Part shown: positions 1 to 8,091 of the stretch, piece by piece
How positions within the stretch are numbered: position 1 is the stretch's first letter
Layout: every line of letters begins with the position of its first letter
Source: Scatomonas sp963930955
Lineage (GTDB): Bacteria; Bacillota; Clostridia; Lachnospirales; Lachnospiraceae
DNA: 64,000 nt
NCBI GenBank assembly: GCA_963930955.1
Contig: OZ006967.1
Coordinates: forward strand, 1,178,001-1,242,000
Reading direction: 5' to 3'
Made by a program: the position numbers and the translations under genes
Notes under the pieces: model-generated
Told to the model about the DNA's origin: nothing
Seen by the model: the letters and a program-made list of their open reading frames with translations, nothing else
Databases searched by the model: none

Positions 1-851
1 CAAAAGAAATGTTGCAGAAGGCAAAAGCCGGCCACTATGCAGTTGGCCAGTTCAACATTAACAATCTGGAGTGGACCAAGGCAATCCTGGCTACCGCACA
101 GGAATTAAACTCTCCGGTCATTCTGGGAGTTTCCGAAGGCGCAGGAAAATATATGGCCGGCTATAAGACCATTGTCGGCATGGTAAACGGTATGCTGGAG
201 GAGATGAAGATCACAGTTCCGGTTGCGCTGCACCTGGATCACGGCAGCTACGATGCCTGCTATAAGTGCATCGAGGCAGGATTTTCTTCTATTATGTTTG
301 ACGGCTCTCATCTTCCCATCGAGGAAAACATTGCCAAGACCCAGGAGCTGGTAAAGGTCTGCGCTGAGAAGGGAATGTCCCTGGAGGCAGAAGTAGGTTC
401 CATCGGCGGCGAGGAAGACGGCGTTGTTGGAATGGGCGAGTGCGCGGATCCGGAAGAGTGCAAGAAGATTGCTGATCTGGGCGTGGACATGCTGGCTGCC
501 GGAATCGGCAACATTCACGGCGTATATCCCGCTAACTGGAAGGGCCTGAGCTTTGAGACCCTGGCTGCTGTTCAGGAGAAGACCGGAGCAATGCCTCTGG
601 TGCTTCACGGCGGTACCGGTATTCCGGATGAGCAGGTGAAGAAGGCGATCGATCTGGGTGTTTCCAAGATCAATGTAAATACAGAGTGCCAGCTGGTATT
701 TGCGGCGGCTACCAGAGAATACATTGAGGCAGGAAAGGATCAGCAGGGCAAGGGCTTCGATCCCAGAAAACTGCTGCTGCCCGGAACGGAAGCAATCAAA
801 GCAAAAGTAAAGGAAAAAATGGAGCTTTTCGGTTCCGTCGGCAAAGCCTGA
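1..851 (+). CDS. fba: Fructose-bisphosphate aldolase class II, 5' end outside the window
   Basis: Cleaves fructose 1,6-bisphosphate to dihydroxyacetone phosphate and glyceraldehyde 3-phosphate in cytosolic glycolysis, and runs in reverse for gluconeogenesis. The frame is already open at base 3, ahead of the first in-window ATG at 9, so only a few N-terminal codons are missing (family about 285 residues). The zinc-ligand motifs of class II aldolases are visible: LHLDHGS, EAEVGSIGG, GNIHGVY and LHGGTGIPD. The short, single-domain form resembles Bacillus subtilis FbaA. A separate promoter for glnN follows only 33 bases after the stop, and I see no classical terminator between them. Assignment is very secure. 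Confidence 0.96.
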   Translation, partial: KEMLQKAKAGHYAVGQFNINNLEWTKAILATAQELNSPVILGVSEGAGKYMAGYKTIVGMVNGMLEEMKITVPVALHLDHGSYDACYKCIEAGFSSIMFDGSHLPIEENIAKTQELVKVCAEKGMSLEAEVGSIGGEEDGVVGMGECADPEECKKIADLGVDMLAAGIGNIHGVYPANWKGLSFETLAAVQEKTGAMPLVLHGGTGIPDEQVKKAIDLGVSKINVNTECQLVFAAATREYIEAGKDQQGKGFDPRKLLLPGTEAIKAKVKEKMELFGSVGKA

Positions 852-884
852 ACAAGGTATTTTGCAATAAGCTGAAAAAATCGC

Positions 885-913
885 TTGCATTTTTTGGCAG
901 ACCGCAGTATAAT
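885..913 (+). promoter_or_regulatory. Sigma-A promoter of glnN
   Basis: TTGCAT (885-890), a 17-base spacer and a perfect TATAAT (908-913). Transcription would start near 920, giving a leader of about 130 bases before the glnN start. Confidence 0.8.
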
Positions 914-918
914 AGCTC

Positions 919-969
919 ACGTCAAGAGATTTGCGTAGCAGAAGTGTAGGTAAAACAAGGGCGTTCTAC
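919..969 (+). promoter_or_regulatory. Candidate ANTAR-type dual hexaloop antiterminator in the glnN leader
   Basis: Two small hairpins can be drawn. P1 pairs 919-924 with 931-936 around a six-base loop (925-930) with A at position 1 and G at position 4; it has one U-G pair and one C-U mismatch. P2 pairs 950-956 with 963-969 around a six-base loop (957-962), again A at 1 and G at 4, with one A-C mismatch. P2 shares bases with the 5' arm of the terminator hairpin that follows, so the two exclude each other. This is the layout known for RNA targets of ANTAR-domain antiterminators (EutV, NasR type). Caveat: P1 starts almost at the predicted transcript 5' end. No ANTAR gene lies in the window. Confidence 0.55.
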
Positions 970-993
970 AGAATGGTGTGGAATGCCCTTTTT
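957..993 (+). terminator. Attenuator-like intrinsic terminator upstream of glnN
   Basis: A 14-pair hairpin (957-970 with 977-990, including two G-U pairs) with a six-base loop is followed by five T residues (989-993). It lies inside the glnN leader, 57 bases before the start codon, and not at the end of fba, because the glnN promoter lies upstream of it. Confidence 0.75.
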
Positions 994-1050
994 AAGGTTA
1001 CCGTGCAGCTGAGGCCCCTTGAAAATCATCGAAGAGAAAAGGAGAATAAA

Positions 1051-3165
1051 ATGGGTGAATACGTGAAGGTATCAGAGATTTTTGGTGAAAATGTCTTCAA
1101 TGACACCGTCATGCAGGAGAGACTTCCGAAAAAAATTTATAAAAAGCTGAAAGAAATCATTGCGGAAGGCGGAGATCTGGATTTGGAGACAGCCGATGTC
1201 ATTGCGCATGAGATGAAAGAGTGGGCCATTGAGAAGGGGGCAACCCATTATACCCACTGGTTTCAGCCTTTGACAGGAGTAACAGCGGAAAAACATGATT
1301 CGTTCATTACAGCTCCTCTTCCCAGCGGAAAGGTCTTAATGAGTTTTTCCGGAAAAGAATTAATTAAAGGTGAGCCGGATGCCTCTTCTTTCCCCTCCGG
1401 AGGGTTAAGAGCGACATTTGAGGCCAGAGGCTATACGGCCTGGGATTGTACTTCGCCGGCATTTGTCCGTCAGGACGCGGCCGGAGCCACCCTTTGCATT
1501 CCCACTGCCTTCTGCTCTTATACCGGCGAGGCCCTGGACCAGAAAACCCCGCTGCTGCGTTCTATGGAAGCCATAGATGCACAGGCCATTCGTCTTCTGC
1601 GGCTGTTCGGAAATACGACTTCCAAAAAAGTAACGCCTTCCGTAGGGGCGGAACAGGAGTATTTTCTGGTGGACAGGACGAAATTTTATCAGCGTAAGGA
1701 TCTGATCTACACCGGAAGAACTCTTTTCGGAGCCATGCCGCCCAAAGGCCAGGAAATGGACGACCATTATTTTGGTACGATCCGGCAGAAAGTTGCATCC
1801 TTTATGAAGGATGTGAATATTGAACTCTGGAAGCTGGGCGTAACGGCTAAAACCCAGCATAATGAGGTGGCTCCTGCCCAGCATGAATTGGCGCCTATTT
1901 ACGCGGAGGCCAATGTGGCTGTAGACCATAATCAGATTATTATGCAGACACTGAAGCGGGTGGCTACACAGCATGGCATGAAGTGCCTGCTTCACGAAAA
2001 GCCTTTTGCGGGAGTCAATGGATCCGGCAAGCACGATAACTGGTCTCTGACCACCGATGACGGGATCAACCTTCTGGATCCGGGCAAAACGCCTCACGAA
2101 AATATTAAGTTCCTGCTGATCCTTTCCTGCATTATCAAGGCAGTAGACGAGCATGCGGGTCTTCTTCGGGAATCCGCCGCTGATCCGGGCAATGACCAGC
2201 GGCTGGGAGCCAATGAGGCTCCGCCGGCGATTGTTTCCATCTTCCTGGGAGAACAGCTGGAGGATGTGGTAGAGCAGCTGGTCAGCACAGGCATGGCTAC
2301 CAGCAGTAAAAAGAAGGAAGTACTGGAAACCGGTGTCCGCACCCTGCCGGAACTGGATAAAGATGCTACAGATCGGAATCGTACGTCGCCCTTTGCTTTT
2401 ACCGGCAATAAATTTGAGTTCCGTATGGTGGGCTCCAGGGATTCTGTGGCTGCGCCCAATATTGTCCTGAATACCATTGTCGCGGAAGCTTTCAGTGATG
2501 TCTGCGATGAGCTGGAAAAGGCGGAGAATTTTGAAGAGGCGGTTCACGATCTGATCAAAAAGAACTTCAGCCAGCATCAGCGGATCATTTTCAACGGCAA
2601 CGGATATTCCGACGCCTGGGTTGCGGAGGCGGAGAGAAGAGGGCTTCCGAATATCAGATCCATGGTGGAAGCGATCCCGGAGCTGCTGAAGGAGAAAAGC
2701 GTGCAGCTGTTTGAGAAGTTCGGGGTATTTACCAAAGCGGAACTGGAGTCCCGTACGGAGGTTAAATACGAGAATTACTCCAAGACGATAAACATTGAAG
2801 CAAAAACCATGATCGATATGGCGGCAAAACAGTTTATCCCTGCAGGAATCCGGTATACGAAAGCTCTGGCAGACGCCATTGTGGCGATTCGTGCCGCGGG
2901 AGTGGAAGAAGTATCCGTACAGAAAAGACTCCTGGAGGAGACCAGTGAGCTGCTGAAAGAGACCCAGGCCGCCCTGAAGGCTTTGACGGAGATAGAGGCA
3001 AAAGCCTTTGCCATGGACGAAGGAAGAGAGCAGGCGGAGTTTTACCACGAGCAGGTGGTTCCGGCTATGGAGGCCCTGCGGAAACCGGTAGACGAACTGG
3101 AAATGCTGGTGGACAAGGAAATGTGGCCTATGCCCTCTTATGGAGATCTGCTTTTTGAGGTGTAA
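1051..3165 (+). CDS. glnN: Glutamine synthetase, type III
   Basis: ATP-dependent ligation of ammonia to glutamate, the main ammonium-assimilation step, in the cytosol. About 704 residues, in the range of the GSIII family and much longer than GSI. Typical GSIII blocks are present: SGGLRATFEARGY, HNEVAPAQHELAP, GVNGSGKHDNWS, ANEAPPAIVS and NRTSPFAFTGNKFEFR. The ATG at 1051 is chosen because AAAAGGAG (1037-1044) sits at the right distance; the frame is open further upstream but would run into the leader. The gene is monocistronic, with its own promoter and attenuator-like leader before it and a strong terminator after it, so transcription elongation in the leader is the likely control point. Confidence 0.96.
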   Translation: MGEYVKVSEIFGENVFNDTVMQERLPKKIYKKLKEIIAEGGDLDLETADVIAHEMKEWAIEKGATHYTHWFQPLTGVTAEKHDSFITAPLPSGKVLMSFSGKELIKGEPDASSFPSGGLRATFEARGYTAWDCTSPAFVRQDAAGATLCIPTAFCSYTGEALDQKTPLLRSMEAIDAQAIRLLRLFGNTTSKKVTPSVGAEQEYFLVDRTKFYQRKDLIYTGRTLFGAMPPKGQEMDDHYFGTIRQKVASFMKDVNIELWKLGVTAKTQHNEVAPAQHELAPIYAEANVAVDHNQIIMQTLKRVATQHGMKCLLHEKPFAGVNGSGKHDNWSLTTDDGINLLDPGKTPHENIKFLLILSCIIKAVDEHAGLLRESAADPGNDQRLGANEAPPAIVSIFLGEQLEDVVEQLVSTGMATSSKKKEVLETGVRTLPELDKDATDRNRTSPFAFTGNKFEFRMVGSRDSVAAPNIVLNTIVAEAFSDVCDELEKAENFEEAVHDLIKKNFSQHQRIIFNGNGYSDAWVAEAERRGLPNIRSMVEAIPELLKEKSVQLFEKFGVFTKAELESRTEVKYENYSKTINIEAKTMIDMAAKQFIPAGIRYTKALADAIVAIRAAGVEEVSVQKRLLEETSELLKETQAALKALTEIEAKAFAMDEGREQAEFYHEQVVPAMEALRKPVDELEMLVDKEMWPMPSYGDLLFEV

Positions 3166-3190
3166 AGCCAGAGATTACAAATGAAAAGAA

Positions 3191-3235
3191 AAAAGGGGAC
3201 GCCCGGGGAAGCTTCCGGTCTGCGTTCCCTTTTTT
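3191..3235 (+). terminator. Intrinsic terminator of glnN
   Basis: Ten-pair stem (3193-3202 with 3222-3231) followed by six T residues (3230-3235). An A-run on the 5' side would let it also work on the minus strand. Confidence 0.85.
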
Positions 3236-3236
3236 G

Positions 3237-3265
3237 TTGCATTCTCCCCGGTGTTCTGCTATACT
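3237..3265 (+). promoter_or_regulatory. Sigma-A promoter of the GT26-like gene
   Basis: TTGCAT (3237-3242), a 17-base spacer and TATACT (3260-3265), directly behind the glnN terminator and about 40 bases before the ATG at 3308. Confidence 0.7.
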
Positions 3266-3307
3266 GTTTTTATTCATGCAAAGACAAAGGACGGGATGTG
3301 AGAAAGA

Positions 3308-3991
3308 ATGTACGATAAAATTGAAGTTCTGGGTCTGAAGCTTGATTACCTGAGCGTAGACAGCGAAATGGAACGTCTGCTGGATTTTCTCCATAATGAA
3401 CGCCTGGATTCCATTGGAATTATTACCATGAATACGCTGCTGCTGGCAGAGAAAGAAGAAAGCTGGAGAAATTATCTGGAAAATCTGGATATGACGGTGA
3501 TCGGAGAGAAGGAAGTTCTGGAAGCGGTGGGGATTTCTTCCGGACAGATTTATGACGAAGTGGCAGACAACGAATTTGCTGCCCGTATGTTCTGGTATAT
3601 GATCAATCATGAACTTCGCATGTTTCTGCTGGGGGAAAGCCAGGAAGAAGTGGAAGGGCTGAAGAAATATCTGCTGGAGACTTATCCGGGAATCTCCATC
3701 GTCGGCGCGGCGGCAGATGTAGCTGGCATTGATATGTCTGTAGACAGTATTATCAATGAGATTAACAGCCTGTCTCCGGACGTGATCATCAGCGGCCTGC
3801 AGGGGATCCGGCAGGATCAGTTCCTGATGGAAAACCGTCAGAAAATTAACAGCAGGATCTGGCTGGGACTGGGTGAGCACCCGGAGATTCAGAATGAGGC
3901 CGGATTAAAAGTGGGCTGGTGGAGTACTTTGCTAAAGAAGAATACCTTCCGAAGACTTGTGGCCAAATCCATAGAGAATAAAAAAGACTGA
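3308..3991 (+). CDS. Degenerate WecG/TagA/CpsF (GT26) family protein, probably not catalytic
   Basis: 227 residues. The fold markers of the family that makes teichoic-acid and enterobacterial-common-antigen linkage sugars can be followed throughout: an N-terminal VLGLKLDYLSVDS strand, IITMNTLLLAEK, MFLLGESQEEVEGLKKYL, and a C-terminal block SPDVIISGLQGIRQDQF. Active members carry a PDG-type motif with the catalytic aspartate; here that place reads TVIGEKEV, and the usual PKQE block has become GIRQDQ. The length is slightly short for the family (about 240-250). There are no glycan genes nearby; it stands alone between glnN and a CdaR-like regulator. I infer a pseudoenzyme or ligand-binding derivative; the real role is unknown. 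Confidence 0.7.
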   Translation: MYDKIEVLGLKLDYLSVDSEMERLLDFLHNERLDSIGIITMNTLLLAEKEESWRNYLENLDMTVIGEKEVLEAVGISSGQIYDEVADNEFAARMFWYMINHELRMFLLGESQEEVEGLKKYLLETYPGISIVGAAADVAGIDMSVDSIINEINSLSPDVIISGLQGIRQDQFLMENRQKINSRIWLGLGEHPEIQNEAGLKVGWWSTLLKKNTFRRLVAKSIENKKD

Positions 3992-4117
3992 CAAGACATC
4001 ACAGAAGTTTCACTTTATTTTTTGTGCATTTTGTATTAAAATAAGGAAGGATCATGGGGTATTGGGTGTAGCAATGAGGAGTTTTGACCTACTATGTAAT
4101 TGAGGAAGGGAAGTACA

Positions 4118-5206
4118 ATGATATCAAACCAGATACTGCAGAATACAATTGAAGGATTAAAGAATATATCCAAAGTGGATATGAGTGTGCTGGACGCAGA
4201 GGGGAAAGTGCTGGTTTCCACATTTCCGGAGGCAGAGATCACCCGGGAAGAAGTGATGGGTTTTGCCCAGTCGCCGGCAGATTCTCAGACCATGAAGAAT
4301 TATCAGTTCTTTAAGGTATATGACGAGCATCAGCTGGAGTATATACTGATCGCGAAGGGCGACAGTGATGAAAATTATCTGGTGGGGAAGATGGCGACTT
4401 TTCAGCTGCAGGGCCTGCTGACAGCTTACAAAGAGCGCTTTGACAAGGATAATTTTATTAAGAACCTTCTGCTGGATAATCTGCTCCTGGTTGATATTTA
4501 CAACCGGGCAAAGAAACTCCATATTGATATCGAGGCCAGAAGAGTGGTGTTCATTCTGGAAGCCAGTCCGGACCGGGATCAGGGTACTCTGGAGAATATC
4601 AAGAACCTTTTCGGCAGCAAATCGGGAGACTTTGTCACAGCGGTTGATGAGAAGAGTATTATTATCGTAAAGGAACTGGCGCCGGGAGAAGATTATGCCC
4701 AGGCCAATAAAATTGCCGCCGCGGTTTTGGACGTGGTGGGCAGAAGCGGCGAGGACATGACGCATATTGCTTACGGTACGATTGTAAAGGAACTGAAAGA
4801 GGTATCCCGGTCCTACAAGGAAGCCAGAACCGCCCTGGACGTAGGAAAGATATTTTTTGATGACAGGAATATTATTGCCTACAGTTCCCTGGGAATTGGA
4901 AGGCTGATTTATCAGCTGCCCATTCCCTTGTGTAAAATGTTTATTAAAGAAATTTTCGAAAATAAGTCTCCGGATGATTTTGATACCGAGACTCTGACCA
5001 CTATTGATAAATTTTTCGAAAACAATCTGAATGTATCAGAGACCTCCAGGCAGCTGTACATTCACCGAAATACGCTCGTATATCGGCTGGATAAGCTTCA
5101 AAAAAGCACCGGCCTCGATCTGAGAGTTTTTGAGGATGCTATTACCTTTAAGATCGCTCTCATGGTCGTGCGATATATGAAATATATGGAAACCCTGGAT
5201 TACTGA
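4118..5206 (+). CDS. CdaR/PucR-family transcriptional regulator
   Basis: About 362 residues. The C-terminus (roughly 300-355) is the PucR-type helix-turn-helix, recognisable as NVSETSRQLYIHRNTLVYRLDK. Before it lies a GGDEF-like linker region (about 120-260), and at the N-terminus a sensor-like domain beginning with a VDMSVLDAEGKVLVSTFP strand pattern, as in the sugar-diacid regulator CdaR. The ATG at 4118 is preferred over an upstream TTG because GAGGAAGGG (4102-4110) precedes it. It is followed 38 bases later by ftsE on the same strand. The ligand and targets cannot be told from sequence; nothing here points to sugar-diacid catabolism. The 126 bases before it hold no clear promoter. Confidence 0.85.
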   Translation: MISNQILQNTIEGLKNISKVDMSVLDAEGKVLVSTFPEAEITREEVMGFAQSPADSQTMKNYQFFKVYDEHQLEYILIAKGDSDENYLVGKMATFQLQGLLTAYKERFDKDNFIKNLLLDNLLLVDIYNRAKKLHIDIEARRVVFILEASPDRDQGTLENIKNLFGSKSGDFVTAVDEKSIIIVKELAPGEDYAQANKIAAAVLDVVGRSGEDMTHIAYGTIVKELKEVSRSYKEARTALDVGKIFFDDRNIIAYSSLGIGRLIYQLPIPLCKMFIKEIFENKSPDDFDTETLTTIDKFFENNLNVSETSRQLYIHRNTLVYRLDKLQKSTGLDLRVFEDAITFKIALMVVRYMKYMETLDY

Positions 5207-5244
5207 GCATTCCGGGATTCCGCAATTTTTACGGGAGGAAAAGA

Positions 5245-5931
5245 ATGATAACTTTAGACAGTGTCAGCAAGCAGTATGATGGTAAAAGCCAGCCGGCAAT
5301 TAACAACATCTCCTTGCACATTGAAAAAGGGGAATTCGTTTTCGTGGTAGGGAACAGTGGTTCCGGAAAATCCACCCTTATTAAGCTTCTGCTGAAGGAG
5401 CTGGACCCCACATCAGGGACCATCCGGGTGAACAACCAGAACCTGGGTAAGCTTCCCAGAAGGAAAATTCCGAAATACCGCCGGGGAGTCGGTGTAGTAT
5501 TTCAGGATTTCCGGCTTCTGAAGGATAGAAATGTTTATGAAAACGTTGCCTTTGCCCAAAGAGTCATTGAAAAACCCAACCGGGTAATCAAGAAACGGGT
5601 GCCGGAGGTTCTGACCCTGGTAGGACTGGCGGGAAAATACCGGTCCAAGCCTAAGGAATTGTCCGGAGGAGAGCAGCAGAGAGTGGCCCTGGCCAGAGCG
5701 CTGGTAAACCGGCCGGATGTCCTGCTGGCCGACGAGCCTACCGGAAACCTGGATCCGAAGAATTCCTCTGAGATCATGAAACTGCTGGAAGAGATTAATG
5801 CAAGAGGTACGACAGTGCTGGTAGTTACCCACAATCGGGAGATTGTAAATTCTATGAGAAAACGGGTGATCCGGCTGCGGAAAGGCGTCATCATCAGCGA
5901 CGAAAAAGAAGGTGTCTACGTTGAGGATTAG
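5245..5931 (+). CDS. ftsE: Cell division ATP-binding protein FtsE
   Basis: ATPase of the FtsEX complex at the division site, which in Gram-positives activates peptidoglycan hydrolases rather than moving a substrate. 228 residues with the ABC signature elements: Walker A GNSGSGKST (36-44), Q-loop FQDFRLL, signature LSGGEQQR, Walker B LLADEPTGNLD and the switch histidine in VVTHNRE. GGGAGGAAAAG directly before the ATG gives a strong start. It overlaps the start of ftsX, as is usual for this pair. Confidence 0.96.
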   Translation: MITLDSVSKQYDGKSQPAINNISLHIEKGEFVFVVGNSGSGKSTLIKLLLKELDPTSGTIRVNNQNLGKLPRRKIPKYRRGVGVVFQDFRLLKDRNVYENVAFAQRVIEKPNRVIKKRVPEVLTLVGLAGKYRSKPKELSGGEQQRVALARALVNRPDVLLADEPTGNLDPKNSSEIMKLLEEINARGTTVLVVTHNREIVNSMRKRVIRLRKGVIISDEKEGVYVED

Positions 5932-6841
5932 TACAATCGGATACAGCACACGGCAGGGAATCAAGAACATCGGCAGAAACAAGATGTTTTCTCTGGCTTC
6001 TATTATCACTATGAGCGCCTGCATTTTCCTGTTTGGTCTGTTTTTTGCTCTGGTCATGAACTTCACCTATCTGGTGAGAAATGTAGAAAGCAACGTGGGA
6101 ATCACGGTCTTCTTTAATGAAGATCTGGATCAGGCTGCCATCGACACCATCGGCCAGGAGATCCGGGAAAGAGATGATCTGGTGGCAAGCTGCAACTACG
6201 TGTCTGCAGATGAGGCCTGGGAAGAGTTTTCTCAGGATTATTTTGAAGGATACGAGGAGGTAGGCCAGGAATTTCAGGAAAGCAATCGAAATCCGCTGGC
6301 TAATTCCGCCCATTATGAGGTATATGCCCATGCGGTGGAAGATCAGAATGAACTGGTGGAATACATTCAGGGACTGGACGGGGTTCGGGAGGTAAACCGT
6401 TCCGAACAGGCATCCGTAACTCTGACTATGGTGAACCGGCTGATCAGTATCGTATCTGTGGTGATCATTGCCATCCTTCTGGTGGTGTCTGTATTCCTGA
6501 TCAGCAATACGGTAGCGGTAGGTATCTCCGTCAGAAAAGAGGAGATCGGCATTATGAAGCTGATCGGCGCTACCAATGCCTTTGTACGGCTGCCTTTTAT
6601 ATTAGAAGGAATTCTGATCGGACTGGTGGGCGCGGTAATTCCGCTGACGGCATTGTATTTTCTGTATAATCAGGCAGTGCAGTATATTCTGGAGCGGTTC
6701 AGCATTCTGAATGAATTCATGAACGGACTGATACCGGTAAATAATATATTCCGGGTACTGCTGCCGGTAGGCCTGGTTTTAGGTATGGGAATCGGATTCA
6801 TTGGAAGTATGGTTACCATCAGAAAGCATTTAAAAGTCTGA
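5921..6841 (+). CDS. ftsX: Cell division membrane protein FtsX
   Basis: Membrane partner of FtsE. About 306 residues with the FtsX plan: a short cytoplasmic N-terminus containing STRQGIKNIGRNK, a first transmembrane helix (about 22-45), an extracellular domain (about 46-165), then three more transmembrane helices, the second preceded by NTVAVGISVRKEEIGIMKL, the conserved cytoplasmic segment. I place the start at the TTG at 5921 because AAGAAGG (5906-5912) lies eight bases before it; a GTG at 5912 in the same frame is the alternative. It overlaps ftsE, so the two are likely translationally coupled. A terminator follows the gene. Confidence 0.95.
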   Translation: MRISTIGYSTRQGIKNIGRNKMFSLASIITMSACIFLFGLFFALVMNFTYLVRNVESNVGITVFFNEDLDQAAIDTIGQEIRERDDLVASCNYVSADEAWEEFSQDYFEGYEEVGQEFQESNRNPLANSAHYEVYAHAVEDQNELVEYIQGLDGVREVNRSEQASVTLTMVNRLISIVSVVIIAILLVVSVFLISNTVAVGISVRKEEIGIMKLIGATNAFVRLPFILEGILIGLVGAVIPLTALYFLYNQAVQYILERFSILNEFMNGLIPVNNIFRVLLPVGLVLGMGIGFIGSMVTIRKHLKV

Positions 6842-6852
6842 GAGAAAATTCT

Positions 6853-6884
6853 GGGGACGGGGGGCGACCTCCGTCCTATTTTTC
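6853..6884 (+). terminator. Intrinsic terminator after ftsEX
   Basis: Nine-pair G/C-rich stem (6855-6863 with 6868-6876, one G-U pair) closed by a GCGA tetraloop and followed by a T-rich tail. It separates ftsEX from the S41 peptidase gene, whose start is only 23 bases on, so some readthrough is likely. Confidence 0.7.
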
Positions 6885-6906
6885 TGCTTCGGCAAGAAAG
6901 GATAAA

Positions 6907-8091
6907 ATGGAAGAAGAAATAAGTAAAAAAATAAAGCTGAAATATTTTTTGACAGGCGCTGCCGCTGCCTGTCTGGCGGCCGGGCTCTTCTATTTCGCAG
7001 TTATGTATCTGCCGGTTCCCAGAGAGAATCCGGATCGCCCGGATACCCTGGAGGCCTACAGAAAAACCAGAGAGATCGAAACCCTCATTGAGAAGTATTA
7101 TCTGGGAGAGTATGATGAGCAGCAGCTGACAGATTATATGTACCTGGGATTGGTTACGGGGCTGGAAGACCGGTATTCCACTTACTATACAGAAGAGCAG
7201 TACGAGGAACTGCGAAAATCCCAGGAAGGCAGCTATACCGGACTGGGGATTACTATTTCTAAAAATGCGGAGGATGGCAGCATCTACGTGGTAGAGTGCA
7301 TGGAAGAAACTCCGGCCAGCGAAGCAGGTGTGCAGGCCGGGGATGTGATCGCGGCGGTAAATGGCACCGCAGTGGAAAATATGACTACCTCCGATGTCAT
7401 CAATCTGATTAACAGCGGGGAAAGCGAAGAAATCGAACTGAAACTCCTGCGGGAAAAGGAACCCCTAACTCTGAAGATGAAGCTGGGAACTGTGGAGATG
7501 CAGTCGGTGGAGAGCCGTATGCTGGAAAACAAGACAGGCTATATCCAGATTATCCGCTTCAGCGGTCTTACTCCGGAGCAGTTTCAGGAAGCCTATCAAA
7601 GCCTGCAGGACCAGGGAATGGAAAAGCTGGTCATTGATCTCCGGGACAATCCCGGCGGTCTGGTGAGCTCTGTCTGCGATACCCTGCGCCAGATTTTGCC
7701 GGAGGGCTTAATCGTCTATACAGAAGATAAGAACGGAAACCGGGAGGAGGAATTCTGTCAGGGGGAATCTCCCATTGAAATCCCTCTGGTAGTACTGATA
7801 AATGCAGAAAGCGCCAGCGCCGCAGAAATTTTCGCCGGGGCGGTAAAGGATTATGAAATCGGAACTCTGGTAGGAACTACTACCTTTGGAAAAGGAATTG
7901 TACAGGATCTTTTTACCCTGTCCGACGGCAGTGTTCTGCGTCTGACCGTTTCCCATTATTATACGCCAGAGGGAAATAACATTCACGGAACGGGGATCGC
8001 TCCGGATGTAGCTGTAGAACAGCCGGAAGAGGGAAATGAGGATCTTCAGCTGGAGAAAGCTTTGGAGGTACTTTCGAATGGATCATTTTGA
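6907..8091 (+). CDS. Membrane-anchored S41 carboxyl-terminal processing peptidase
   Basis: Serine protease of the CtpA/CtpB family that trims or degrades extracytoplasmic proteins. 394 residues: an N-terminal transmembrane anchor (about 13-34), a PDZ domain (about 105-190) with GLGITISKNAEDGSIYV and the AGVQAGDVIAAVNG loop, and an S41 catalytic domain (about 205-365). The nucleophile lies in NAESASAAE (299-307, probably Ser304) and the general-base lysine is Lys329 in TFGKGIVQ. It follows ftsEX, a common neighbourhood in clostridia that suggests a link with division or wall turnover. It overlaps the uvrB start by 14 bases. In spore formers CtpB-type enzymes also take part in sporulation signalling, but no partner is visible here. 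Confidence 0.92.
   Translation: MEEEISKKIKLKYFLTGAAAACLAAGLFYFAVMYLPVPRENPDRPDTLEAYRKTREIETLIEKYYLGEYDEQQLTDYMYLGLVTGLEDRYSTYYTEEQYEELRKSQEGSYTGLGITISKNAEDGSIYVVECMEETPASEAGVQAGDVIAAVNGTAVENMTTSDVINLINSGESEEIELKLLREKEPLTLKMKLGTVEMQSVESRMLENKTGYIQIIRFSGLTPEQFQEAYQSLQDQGMEKLVIDLRDNPGGLVSSVCDTLRQILPEGLIVYTEDKNGNREEEFCQGESPIEIPLVVLINAESASAAEIFAGAVKDYEIGTLVGTTTFGKGIVQDLFTLSDGSVLRLTVSHYYTPEGNNIHGTGIAPDVAVEQPEEGNEDLQLEKALEVLSNGSF

Noticed and set aside
866..880. CodY-like sequence upstream of the glnN promoter
   Set aside because: Only about 10 of 15 positions match the consensus, not better than expected by chance in A/T-rich intergenic DNA.
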